A DNA stretch of 41,333 nt from positions 1 to 41,333 of the forward strand of contig JAZQNO010000031.1 of the NCBI GenBank assembly GCA_045627385.1. Direction: 5' to 3'. Made by a program: the position numbers and the translations under genes. Positions 18,901 through 25,748 of the stretch are shown piece after piece. The notes beneath the pieces were generated by a model. The model was not told the origin of the DNA and did not search any database. It saw only the letters and a program-made list of their open reading frames with translations. Numbering within the stretch: the stretch's first letter is position 1; every line of letters starts with the position of its first letter. This DNA is from UBA1757 sp045627385. GTDB taxonomy: Bacteria > Bacteroidota > Bacteroidia > Bacteroidales > UBA1402.

Positions 18901-18944
18901 AAGTATGGCCTCAAGTCGCAAGACTTGAGGCCATACTTTTATTC
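18901..18944 (+). terminator. nrdJ: Terminator of nrdJ, 17-bp perfect stem
   Basis: Perfect inverted repeat 18901-18917 / 18922-18938 closed by a GCAA tetraloop and followed by TTTTATT. It lies between nrdJ and the convergent acyltransferase gene. The opposite flank is not T-rich when read from the other side, so it mainly stops plus-strand transcription. Confidence 0.95.
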
Positions 18945-18982
18945 AAGCAAGGGCAACGGAAACGCCCAGCCCCGTCCGAAAA

Positions 18983-20257
18983 TCAGGTCAGGCCGGGACG
19001 GCACTCGCGGCCGTGGGCACGGCAAAAGGCGAAATAGAGTTCTTCGGTGGCCAGGGCAATCTTGGTCAGCGCGAAACGGCGCGTCTGCGGCGACAGGAAC
19101 CAAGTGTCGTGAAGCGTGCTCACATCCAGACAGTCACCATATTTGTGGTAATCGTACTCGACATGGCAGGAATAGCGCTCCGGCACGGAAATGTTCTCCT
19201 CAAAGGGGTCGCCGTCCTTGTCGAAGCCCTTCACATGGAAACCCGTCATATCGTGGACGAGCGTGCCTTTGCCCAGCAGATGATGGCGCACGTTGGGCAA
19301 GGTACGGACAATCACCGGCAGCAGGCCAGTCGAATATGAGCCCTCGGCCACTTCGCGGCGCACATTGGCGCGCTCCCACTCGTACCAGTCGGGGATATGC
19401 GCGAATTCGGTCTCGCCTTCGGTGGCACGGAGTTCGCCCAGAGGAGTCATCTCCCACGACTTGCCGCAGTGCTTGCAGGTGAGCGTGATGCCGCTGGAGG
19501 TCATTTCGTATTCGGTACCGCAATGAGGGCACTGATACAGAATCTTGTGCAGATTGCGGGCCCGGTTCTTGTATTTCAGACGGATGCCGCGGCGCTTCTG
19601 CCACTCGTAGTCGTCGTATTGGAATTCCTTGACAATGCTCGCATTGACCTCTTCCACAGAAGCCTGTGCCAGCTGTTCGGCCGTAAAGAGCAGTTTGAAC
19701 TCCGCCTCGGTATGCTTCACACTGCGCGAATGCTGGTCCCAGGCAGGCGAATTGATGTGATGGCCGTGGCAGATGAGTGTGGCCACCGGCACACCCAGCA
19801 TCTTGCACAGTTTGCCCAGCGAAGAGGGCAGCACGGCCGTGGTGCCGCAAAGCGAATAGCGGGCTTCCGGATAGAAGCACACGATATCGCCGTTGGCCAC
19901 CGTCTTGCGCAACTGACGGATGAGTTTGAGATCGTTGGTGAACTTTCGCTTGGCGATGCAACCCACCCGCTGCATCAGCCATTTGCGGCCGGGGAAGCCG
20001 ACAAAGCCGTCAATGGCCACAATGTAGTTGGCCTTGTGCGGGAAAATCACCTTGGAGGCTACCTTGAAGTCGAAGAAAGCGTTGTGGTTGCAAAGCAGAA
20101 TGTAGGGAGGCTTGAGGCCTTCCACATTTTCGCGCGTGATTCTGGTACGATGATTCCAGAGAGCCGGAGCGCTCAAAAGATACAGCAGCGGTTTCAGATA
20201 CCATTTGGTTCTGATCGGCTCCGCCGACATATCGAAATGGACGTAGTTCTTTATCAT
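18983..20257 (-). CDS. PlsC-family acyltransferase with embedded zinc ribbon
   Basis: 424 residues, much longer than a plain PlsC (about 240). The acyltransferase core holds the HX4D motif His58-NAFF-Asp63 in LLCNHNAFFDF and, in place of the usual FPEG, YPEARYS (Glu131). This is the layout of 1-acylglycerol-3-phosphate and related acyltransferases acting at the inner face of the membrane. After it come a two-CxxC zinc ribbon (C243PHC246 and C261KHC264) and a C-terminal beta-rich domain of about 150 residues that I do not recognise. The start codon overlaps the bactofilin stop as ATGA (20254-20257), so the two proteins are made together. Whether the acceptor is a lysophospholipid or another lipid cannot be said. 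Confidence 0.75.
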   Translation of the reverse strand: MIKNYVHFDMSAEPIRTKWYLKPLLYLLSAPALWNHRTRITRENVEGLKPPYILLCNHNAFFDFKVASKVIFPHKANYIVAIDGFVGFPGRKWLMQRVGCIAKRKFTNDLKLIRQLRKTVANGDIVCFYPEARYSLCGTTAVLPSSLGKLCKMLGVPVATLICHGHHINSPAWDQHSRSVKHTEAEFKLLFTAEQLAQASVEEVNASIVKEFQYDDYEWQKRRGIRLKYKNRARNLHKILYQCPHCGTEYEMTSSGITLTCKHCGKSWEMTPLGELRATEGETEFAHIPDWYEWERANVRREVAEGSYSTGLLPVIVRTLPNVRHHLLGKGTLVHDMTGFHVKGFDKDGDPFEENISVPERYSCHVEYDYHKYGDCLDVSTLHDTWFLSPQTRRFALTKIALATEELYFAFCRAHGRECRPGLT

Positions 20258-20622
20258 TGTTCGGCTTTTGCCGACTCAGGAGTGAGCATGGCACAGGTTC
20301 CGTTGAATTTGGCGTTGGGCTCCACAACCAAGGTGGCCACCTTTATTTCGCCTTCCACAACGGCTGTGGACTTGAGCAACAAAACTTCCTCTGTTTTAAT
20401 CTTTCCTTCCAAACGGCCCACGATCTCGGCATTGGCACAGTTGATGGAACCCTTCACGGCTCCCTGGTTGCCAACGACGACCTTACCACGGCAGTCAATG
20501 ACACCATCGATGAAGCCGTCCACACGCAGGTCGTGCTCGGCTGTGATTGTACCCACGATAGTCGTACCGTTGGCAATGGTGTTGTGAATGACGCCGTTGG
20601 CAATTGCTTTCTCTTGAGTCAT
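20254..20622 (-). CDS. Bactofilin family cytoskeletal protein
   Basis: 122 residues from ATG 20622. A longer frame would run through the promoter. The sequence is a run of short beta-helix rungs with regularly spaced valines, isoleucines and glycines (TTIVGTITAEHDLRVDG, FIDGVIDCRGKVVVGNQG, AVKGSINCANAEIVGRLEG), the signature of the bactofilin (DUF583) fold, with short unstructured ends. Bactofilins polymerise without nucleotide and scaffold envelope-shaping or membrane-linked enzymes. The overlap with the acyltransferase start suggests that this bactofilin positions, or is made in proportion to, a lipid-acylating enzyme (inference). Confidence 0.9.
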   Translation of the reverse strand: MTQEKAIANGVIHNTIANGTTIVGTITAEHDLRVDGFIDGVIDCRGKVVVGNQGAVKGSINCANAEIVGRLEGKIKTEEVLLLKSTAVVEGEIKVATLVVEPNAKFNGTCAMLTPESAKAEQ

Positions 20623-20648
20623 AATTCTATATAAATGTTTTCGTCGTG

Positions 20649-20656
20649 CAAAGATA
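20649..20656 (-). promoter_or_regulatory. -7 element TATCTTTG of the bactofilin-acyltransferase operon
   Basis: Minus-strand TAnnTTTG match 26 bases before the ATG at 20622. It is divergent from the folB promoter in the same 85-base gap. Confidence 0.6.
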
Positions 20657-20677
20657 AGTGAATTGCGCAAAATACCG

Positions 20678-20685
20678 TACATTTG
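20678..20685 (+). promoter_or_regulatory. -7 element TACATTTG of folB
   Basis: Plus-strand TAnnTTTG match 22 bases before the folB ATG at 20708; the -33 region is not recognisable. Confidence 0.55.
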
Positions 20686-20707
20686 TGTGTAATTTTTCGG
20701 TTTTCGA

Positions 20708-21064
20708 ATGGCAAAAGACTATTTGATTCTAAACAGAATGAGCTTCTACGCCTACCATGGCGTCAGGCCCGACGAACGTCTCTGCGGCACCCGCTGGGAA
20801 GTGGACCTGAAACTGCGGCTCGACCTTTCCAAGGCCGGCGAAAGCGACCTTTTGGAAGACACGCTCAACTATGCGGCCGTCTATGCTCTTGTCGCCGAGG
20901 AGATGAAGACGCCGGTGAATCTGGTCGAGCACCTGGCCACCCGAATTGTCTCGCGTGTCCGCAGCGAGTTTGCCCAGGTGGAGGAAGCCGAGATTCATGT
21001 GAGGAAGTTTGCCCCGCCCATCAGCGGGGAAATCGAGAGTGCCGAAGTCATCCTGACACGCTAA
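20708..21064 (+). CDS. folB: Dihydroneopterin aldolase
   Basis: 118 residues, the usual FolB length. It converts 7,8-dihydroneopterin to 6-hydroxymethyl-dihydropterin and glycolaldehyde in folate synthesis. Visible signatures are FYAYHGVRPDER near the N-terminus, VDLKLRLDL, SDLLEDTLNYAAVYALV, the NLVEHLATRI stretch with the pterin-binding glutamate, and the C-terminal VRKFAPPISGEIESAEV with the PP-x-x-G motif typical of the family. No other folate gene is adjacent. The next gene, hsp20, lies 175 bases downstream and probably has its own control region. Confidence 0.93.
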   Translation: MAKDYLILNRMSFYAYHGVRPDERLCGTRWEVDLKLRLDLSKAGESDLLEDTLNYAAVYALVAEEMKTPVNLVEHLATRIVSRVRSEFAQVEEAEIHVRKFAPPISGEIESAEVILTR

Positions 21065-21067
21065 TCG

Positions 21068-21110
21068 GCCATTTTGTCATTAAATTTTCTAATTTTCTGC
21101 CGTTTTGTCA
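21068..21110 (+). promoter_or_regulatory. Pair of GCC[A/G]TTTTGTCA direct repeats upstream of hsp20
   Basis: GCCATTTTGTCA at 21068-21079 and GCCGTTTTGTCA at 21099-21110 differ at one base and start 31 bases apart, close to three helical turns. A weaker TTTTGTCT lies at 21143-21150. They lie 130-170 bases before the hsp20 start and look like operator or activator sites. Nothing in the window shows which protein binds them. Confidence 0.45.
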
Positions 21111-21239
21111 GTACAAATAATCAAAAACGGCATTGGTATCGGTTTTGTCTATTGTTATGTCGCAAGCGTCAGCAAAAGGGCGCCGCAAACAAAACAGACA
21201 TAATCAATCAACCAATTAAACTTAATGGAGGACAAAACT

Positions 21240-21680
21240 ATGGTACCGACTTTCTATGTAAACAGAACCGCTCAGAACTGGATGCCCAGTCTTTTCAGAG
21301 AATTCTTCAACGACGACTTCGGATTCACACCCGGCAAGCAGTTTGCTTCGCCTGCCGTGAACGTGGCTGAAAACGAGAAGGAATACACCTTGGAGCTGGC
21401 CGCTCCGGGCATGAGCAAAGACGACTTCAAAGTGCGTCTGGAGAATGACGACGAGCTGACCATCTCTCTGGAGAAGAAAAGCGAAGACAAGAAGGACAGA
21501 AGAAACTACCTTCGCCGGGAGTTTTCCTACGCTTCTTACCGCCAGACCTACCTCGTGCCCGAGGATGTCGAGATCGAGGGCATCAAAGCCACGATGAACG
21601 ACGGTGTGCTCTGCGTGACGCTGCCCAAGAAAGAGGTCAGCGTGAAGACTCCGGCTTCGCGGCAGATTGAAATCTGCTGA
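21240..21680 (+). CDS. Hsp20/alpha-crystallin family small heat-shock protein
   Basis: 146 residues from ATG 21240, preferred over the in-frame ATG at 21225 because a GGAGG at 21227-21231 sits 8 bases before it. The alpha-crystallin domain spans about residues 35-140 (SPAVNVAENEKEYTLELAAP, GMSKDDFKVRLENDDELTIS), with the C-terminal NDGVLCVTLPKKE that includes the conserved G-V-L motif. Small heat-shock proteins hold unfolding proteins in the cytoplasm in a refoldable state. The paired upstream repeats probably give stress control. The last 44 bases overlap, on the opposite strand, the 3' end of the glycosyltransferase gene. Confidence 0.92.
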   Translation: MVPTFYVNRTAQNWMPSLFREFFNDDFGFTPGKQFASPAVNVAENEKEYTLELAAPGMSKDDFKVRLENDDELTISLEKKSEDKKDRRNYLRREFSYASYRQTYLVPEDVEIEGIKATMNDGVLCVTLPKKEVSVKTPASRQIEIC

Positions 21681-22707
21681 GACGGTCAAAGGTTTTCCAG
21701 CCTTTGAAATAGAAGGAAAAAATGGAAATGCCCGGATAGATTTCGGGGATATCGGCTTTGAGCGCCTGACGCTGAACTTGTTCGCGGACGGGCGCCCACT
21801 GTTTTTTCAGACGGCGGAATTCGCGACGGGCACGGAAGACCGCTTTGAAACTGCCCGTTTCGCCTTTAAGCAGAAAGAAAAAGGCCGCCATCACATCCAG
21901 CAGCGAGCGCTGGAACATCACACAGCGCAATTTCTTCTCCGGCAGGTTCTTGTAGAGCATCAGCAGATTGTTGCGGAAATTCAGGAATGTCTTGCGCGGA
22001 TTGGAGGCGTCCAATGTGCCGCCGCCCAAGTGGAACACACGGCTTTGCGGAATGCAGACCAGGCGGCGGCACATCGAGCGCAGACGCCAGCACAGGTCGA
22101 TTTCTTCCATATGGGCGAAGAAGCCGCCGTCCAGTCCGCCCGCGCGCAGGTAATCGTCGCGGCGCACCATCAGGCAGGCGCCCGTGGCCCAGAAAATATC
22201 GGTCACATTGTCGTATTGCCCCCGGTCTTCTTCCACCAGCGACTGGATGCGTCCGCGGCAGAAGGGATAGCCCAGGCGGTCGATGAAACCGCCGGCGGCA
22301 CCGGCATATTCGAACATCCCGGGCTCGCGGTCGGAGAGAATCTTCGGCTGACAGGCAGCCACCTCCTCATGGACTTCCATATAGTCCACCAGCGGAAGGA
22401 GCCAGCCATCCTCCACCCTCACGTCGGAATTGAGCAGCACGGCATAGTCGCAGGCAACAGCCTCGACCGCCTTGTTGTAGCCTTCGGCAAAGCCGTAGTT
22501 GCGGTCGAAACAGACCAGACGCACACCGGGCCAGTGCTCGCGCAGCCAGTCCTGCGAACCGTCTGTCGAGCCATTGTCGGCCACCGCGACCTCTGCCTCC
22601 ACATCGGGCGTGAGCTGAGTCGGCGTGCCGGCGACTACCGTGGGCAAATAACGTTCCATCAGCGATTTGCCATTCCAATTGAGAATGATGACCGAAACTT
22701 TTTTCAT
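21637..22707 (-). CDS. Family 2 glycosyltransferase
   Basis: 356 residues. The GT-A fold signature is clear: SVIILNWNGK at the start, VADNGSTDGS (nucleotide-sugar binding, residues 42-51), NYGFAEGYNKAV, and the metal-binding NSDV near 93-96. GACLMVRRDDYLRAGGLDGGFF and HMEEIDLCWR form the acceptor/catalytic loop of rhamnosyltransferase-like GT2 enzymes. It probably adds a sugar to a surface polysaccharide or lipid from the cytoplasmic face; donor and acceptor are unknown. It follows mtaB by 16 bases on the same strand, so the two are probably cotranscribed. Its 3' end overlaps hsp20 by 44 bases, tail to tail. Confidence 0.9.
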   Translation of the reverse strand: MKKVSVIILNWNGKSLMERYLPTVVAGTPTQLTPDVEAEVAVADNGSTDGSQDWLREHWPGVRLVCFDRNYGFAEGYNKAVEAVACDYAVLLNSDVRVEDGWLLPLVDYMEVHEEVAACQPKILSDREPGMFEYAGAAGGFIDRLGYPFCRGRIQSLVEEDRGQYDNVTDIFWATGACLMVRRDDYLRAGGLDGGFFAHMEEIDLCWRLRSMCRRLVCIPQSRVFHLGGGTLDASNPRKTFLNFRNNLLMLYKNLPEKKLRCVMFQRSLLDVMAAFFFLLKGETGSFKAVFRARREFRRLKKQWAPVREQVQRQALKADIPEIYPGISIFSFYFKGWKTFDRLSRFQSAAKPESSR

Positions 22708-22723
22708 ATACGCAGGACTATAT

Positions 22724-24097
22724 TCAGACAGGTGATTGTTCAGACAGCATCAGAGCGGAAGCATCTTCGTTGAAAGCGCTCGGGCAGAGCGTCTGGAGCG
22801 TATTCTGCCAATCGGCGCGGAAGGGGACTTCCACCTTGACGTAATTGGCGGAGAAACCGCTCATCCGGCCGTTTTTGGAGCCATGCTCGAAGAGCACTTC
22901 CATGGGACGGCCCAGTTGCGAACGGTAAAATTCCAGGCGTTTTTCCTCCGACAAGCCGTGCAGCCGCTGGCTGCGGAGTTTCTTGTCGGCCGGAGAGACC
23001 TTGGGTTCGATGTCGAGCGCGCGCGTTCCGGGCCGTTCGGAATAGCTGAACACATGGAGCTGCGATACCGGCAACGAACGGATAAAGGCCTCGCTGTCTT
23101 CGAAGCAGGCCTGAGTCTCGCCACGCATGCCCACAATCACATCCACACCGATGAAGGCGTCGGGCATGGCCTGTTTGATGCGACAGACTTTCTCGGCAAA
23201 CAGTTCACGCCTGTAGCGACGGCACATCAGGGCGAGCACTTCGTCGCTGCCCGATTGGAGCGGCAAATGGAAATGAGGGGCGAAGTGCCGGGAATGAGCC
23301 ACGAAACCGATGATGTCATCATCGAGCAGATCGGGCTCGAGCGAGGAGATGCGGTAGCGTTCGATGCCGGGCACCTGATCCAAGGCGCGGAACAGGTCCA
23401 AGAGGCTTTCACGGCCCAGAGAAGCGGCCGAAGGCGCCGGCACATCCCGGGGCGCCACTCCGTCGGCTGCCAAATGGGGATGCTGACGGCCGAAGGTGCC
23501 GATATTGACACCCGAAATCACAATTTCACGGGCACCGCGGGCCGCAGCCGCACGGGCCTGAGCCACGAGAGTGGCGATTTGGGGATTGCGGCTGCGGCCC
23601 CGCGCATTAGGCACGGTGCAATACGAACAGAAATAGTCGCAGCCATCCTGGACTTTCAGAAAATAACGGGTACGGTCGCCACGGGCGCAGGCCGGCAGGA
23701 AATTCGAGATATCCTTCCGAAGGCCCGCCATGACAGTCGCTCCGCCGACCACCTTCGAGCAGCCCTTCTCCAGACAAGACAGAAGCAGGTTTTTCTCATC
23801 GGCGCCCAGCACCAGATCCACTCCCGGAATGTCGGCGATCTGCCGGGGACTCAGCTGAGCATAGCAGCCCGTCACCGCAATGAACGCGTCGGGATATTCG
23901 CGCACCAGACGATGGATGGTCTGACGGTCCTTCTGTTCGGCCGTTTCGGTGACCGCACAGGTGTTGATCAGGCACAAATCGGCAGGCTGGCCCATTTTCA
24001 CCTGCTGCCAGCCCCGGCTCTCCAGTTCCTCGAGCAGGCTGGCCATTTCGGCAAAATTGAGTTTGCACCCCAGATTAATGGCAACTACCTTTTTCAT
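22724..24097 (-). CDS. mtaB: tRNA t6A37 methylthiotransferase MtaB
   Basis: 457 residues from ATG 24097; an upstream in-frame start at 24130 would extend it into the promoter region. Layout of the MiaB-like radical-SAM methylthiotransferases: an N-terminal UPF0004 domain with cluster cysteines Cys11, Cys47 and Cys78, a radical-SAM core with C153-x3-C157-x2-C160 (GCDYFCSYCTVP), and a short TRAM-like tail. The NLGCKLNFAE start and VPNARGRSR fit the MtaB/YqeV subgroup, which makes ms2t6A at position 37 of ANN-decoding tRNAs. A proline/alanine-rich linker of about 25 residues (near 225-255) interrupts the core and may be lineage-specific. It is transcribed from its own -7 element, which sits beside the rplI terminator. 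Confidence 0.9.
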   Translation of the reverse strand: MKKVVAINLGCKLNFAEMASLLEELESRGWQQVKMGQPADLCLINTCAVTETAEQKDRQTIHRLVREYPDAFIAVTGCYAQLSPRQIADIPGVDLVLGADEKNLLLSCLEKGCSKVVGGATVMAGLRKDISNFLPACARGDRTRYFLKVQDGCDYFCSYCTVPNARGRSRNPQIATLVAQARAAAARGAREIVISGVNIGTFGRQHPHLAADGVAPRDVPAPSAASLGRESLLDLFRALDQVPGIERYRISSLEPDLLDDDIIGFVAHSRHFAPHFHLPLQSGSDEVLALMCRRYRRELFAEKVCRIKQAMPDAFIGVDVIVGMRGETQACFEDSEAFIRSLPVSQLHVFSYSERPGTRALDIEPKVSPADKKLRSQRLHGLSEEKRLEFYRSQLGRPMEVLFEHGSKNGRMSGFSANYVKVEVPFRADWQNTLQTLCPSAFNEDASALMLSEQSPV

Positions 24098-24143
24098 TCG
24101 GTCATCCGTTTCAGATGCAAGGCGGAGCACCGTCTTGACTCAG

Positions 24144-24151
24144 CAAAGATA
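24144..24151 (-). promoter_or_regulatory. mtaB: -7 element TATCTTTG of mtaB
   Basis: Minus-strand TAnnTTTG match 46 bases before the mtaB ATG. It lies immediately downstream of the rplI terminator T-run, so the -33 region would overlap the terminator stem. Confidence 0.55.
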
Positions 24152-24153
24152 AC

Positions 24154-24188
24154 AAAAAAAAGACGTCCCCCGAAAAACGGGAGACGTC
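24154..24188 (-). terminator. Terminator of the rpsF-rpsR-rplI operon
   Basis: Stem 24162-24172 / 24178-24188 (11 bp, one G-T wobble) with a five-base loop. Read on the minus strand it is followed by a run of eight T. Confidence 0.93.
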
Positions 24189-24209
24189 CCTGTATAAAAG
24201 CTTGAGAGA

Positions 24210-24659
24210 TTACTCGGCTTCGGCAACGACAGTGAAAGGAACCGTGGCGTGGATCTCTTTGAAGATCTTCACCGTAGCGGTGTAAGAACCGAGCTCCTTG
24301 ACAGCATCCTTCAGAACGATGCTCTTGCGGTCGATTTCGATACCCAGCTTGGCCAGTTCTTCGGCAATCTGAGCGGAAGTGACAGAACCGTAGATCTTGC
24401 CGCTTTCGGCAGCCTTGGCAGACAGGGTCAGAGCGACACCTTCGAACTTGGCAGCCAGAGCTTCGGCATCCTTGCGCTGCTGCTCAAGCTTGCGGGCACG
24501 CTGCTTGAGGTTTTCAGCCAGCACCTTCTTGGCAGATTCGGTAGCAACAATGGCTTTACCCTGCGGAATCAGATAATTGCGGCCATAGCCGTCTTTTACC
24601 TTAACAACATCGTCTTTATAGCCGAGGTTGATGACGTCTTCTTTCAGTATAATTTCCAT
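24210..24659 (-). CDS. rplI: 50S ribosomal protein L9
   Basis: 149 residues. The N-terminal domain MEIILKEDVINLGYKDDVVK and KDGYGRNYLIPQGKA are the L9 signature; a long central helix (AENLKQRARKLEQQRKDAEA) connects to the C-terminal rRNA-binding domain. L9 binds 23S rRNA and helps keep the reading frame. It is the last gene of the S6-S18-L9 operon, 5 bases after rpsR, and is followed by a strong terminator. Confidence 0.98.
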   Translation of the reverse strand: MEIILKEDVINLGYKDDVVKVKDGYGRNYLIPQGKAIVATESAKKVLAENLKQRARKLEQQRKDAEALAAKFEGVALTLSAKAAESGKIYGSVTSAQIAEELAKLGIEIDRKSIVLKDAVKELGSYTATVKIFKEIHATVPFTVVAEAE

Positions 24660-24664
24660 AGTGC

Positions 24665-24940
24665 TTATTTGTTGTTCATTAAGTCGGTTACATAAGGCAA
24701 CAGAGCAATCTGGCGGGCACGCTTGACAGCCTGGGCCACTTTGCGCTGATATTTCAGAGAGGTACCGGTGATGCGGCGAGGCAACAGCTTACCCTGCTCG
24801 TTGAGGAATTTCTTCAGGAAATCGGGATCCTTATAATCGATGAATTTGATACCGTTCTTCTTGAAGCGGCAGTATTTTTTCTTCTTGGTGTCCACCGTGG
24901 GGGGAACCAGATAACGTACTTCGTTGGAATTCTGTGCCAT
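24665..24940 (-). CDS. rpsR: 30S ribosomal protein S18
   Basis: 91 residues. KYCRFKKNGIKFIDYKDPDF and the basic ITGTSLKYQRKVAQAVKRAR stretch are the S18 core that pairs with S6 on the small-subunit platform. It starts 2 bases after the rpsF stop. Only one cysteine is kept in the N-terminal part, so it is the non-zinc form. Confidence 0.98.
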   Translation of the reverse strand: MAQNSNEVRYLVPPTVDTKKKKYCRFKKNGIKFIDYKDPDFLKKFLNEQGKLLPRRITGTSLKYQRKVAQAVKRARQIALLPYVTDLMNNK

Positions 24941-24942
24941 AA

Positions 24943-25293
24943 TTAATTCTCCTTTTCTTCTTTAGATTTCTTCAGGCTTCTTCTCTTCTCAGCATACTGG
25001 GCAAAGAACTTGTCCTGCTTGAGGGTGATGAAGCGCAGCACATTGTCGTTACGACGGAAGTTGGTTTCAAGCTCGGCAATCGTTTCGGGATTGGCCTTGA
25101 ACTCGAGGAGCACATAGAATCCGGTGGACTTCTTCTGGATCGGATAAGCCAGCTGACGGAGTCCCCAGTTCTCTTCATTCACAATTTCAGCGCCCTGACC
25201 GGTGAGGAGGGTTTTGAATTTTTCTACCGTTTCCTTCATCTGAATATCAGACAAAACGGGAGTCAAAATGAAAACGGTTTCGTAATTGTTCAT
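24943..25293 (-). CDS. rpsF: 30S ribosomal protein S6
   Basis: 116 residues. It begins NNYETVFILTPVLSD and contains GLRQLAYPIQKKSTGFYVLLEF, the ferredoxin-like fold of S6, with a lysine/glutamate-rich tail (RRSLKKSKEEKEN). It is the first gene of the S6-S18-L9 operon. It has a 5' leader of about 70 bases that can fold, which may be the site of feedback by the S6:S18 complex known in other bacteria. Confidence 0.98.
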   Translation of the reverse strand: MNNYETVFILTPVLSDIQMKETVEKFKTLLTGQGAEIVNEENWGLRQLAYPIQKKSTGFYVLLEFKANPETIAELETNFRRNDNVLRFITLKQDKFFAQYAEKRRSLKKSKEEKEN

Positions 25294-25366
25294 AGAAAAA
25301 CGAATTGGTTAAATAAATAATTTATTGACTCTCAAGGCGATAGTAACAGACTATACCGAAAGAGCG
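25294..25366 (-). promoter_or_regulatory. Candidate structured leader of the rpsF operon
   Basis: Read on the minus strand, the expected transcript opens with CTCTTTCGG, then a hairpin ATAGT-CTGTT-ACTAT (plus-strand 25340-25354), then CGCCTTGAGAG, in which GAGAG can pair back to the opening CTCT. An outer stem around an inner hairpin with a GCC bulge is broadly like the S6:S18-binding leader described in other phyla, but key positions were not verified. Confidence 0.35.
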
Positions 25367-25369
25367 GCG

Positions 25370-25377
25370 CAAAGGTA
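25370..25377 (-). promoter_or_regulatory. -7 element TACCTTTG of the rpsF operon
   Basis: Minus-strand TAnnTTTG match, with a -33-like TTG at 25398-25400 (20-base spacer). Confidence 0.65.
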
Positions 25378-25435
25378 CAACAAATTATTTTCTCCCACAA
25401 TTTTTGCCCGAGTTTTGTTTTTGCAATTAATTCCT

Positions 25436-25443
25436 TATCTTTG
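25436..25443 (+). promoter_or_regulatory. -7 element TATCTTTG of the small membrane-protein gene
   Basis: Plus-strand TAnnTTTG match with a full -33 TTTG at 25414-25417 (18-base spacer), 29 bases before the ATG at 25473. Confidence 0.7.
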
Positions 25444-25472
25444 TGGTCATCAAACACTAAACAAAAACCGCA

Positions 25473-25655
25473 ATGAAAAAATTCTTCATTTCCCTGCTCA
25501 AATATACCGGGTCCATCCTCGTGCTGGCCGGCGTCGCAGTTCTCGCCATCGCCCAGTTCAAGGGCATCCTTCAGAATATGCATCTCTTCATTGCCGGTGG
25601 CCTGTTCGTGCTCGGCATTCTGGCTGAAATCATCATCAACAAGCGGATCAACTGA
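25473..25655 (+). CDS. Small two-helix membrane protein of unknown function
   Basis: 60 residues. Two hydrophobic segments are visible: about 8-28 (LLKYTGSILVLAGVAVLAIAQ) and 37-55 (LFIAGGLFVLGILAEIII), with positive charges at both ends (MKKFF and NKRIN). I do not recognise the family. The gene is supported by a good promoter (-33 and -7), a hairpin terminator 25 bases after the stop, and length-limited coding bounded by these signals. It stands alone between the divergent rpsF operon and the convergent rprY. Confidence 0.8.
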   Translation: MKKFFISLLKYTGSILVLAGVAVLAIAQFKGILQNMHLFIAGGLFVLGILAEIIINKRIN

Positions 25656-25680
25656 CCTTCCGCCGTTCTTTGAACAACAT

Positions 25681-25715
25681 AAAGGAGTGACTGCCATGCA
25701 GCCACTCCTTTTATT
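25681..25715 (+). terminator. Terminator after the small membrane-protein gene
   Basis: Stem 25681-25689 / 25703-25711 (9 bp) extended after one mismatch by CTG/CAG around loop CCATG, followed by TTTTATTTCATTTG. It may also slow transcription from rprY on the other strand, where the T-run is weaker. Confidence 0.85.
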
Positions 25716-25748
25716 TCATTTGCCCGCAAAGGGCCTCCCGCATCAGGA

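Noticed and set aside
16318..18921. 867-codon open frame on the minus strand opposite nrdJ
   Set aside because: It mirrors nrdJ codon for codon and reads as a low-complexity translation; the plus strand has unmistakable class II reductase motifs. Long antisense frames are expected in GC-rich genes.
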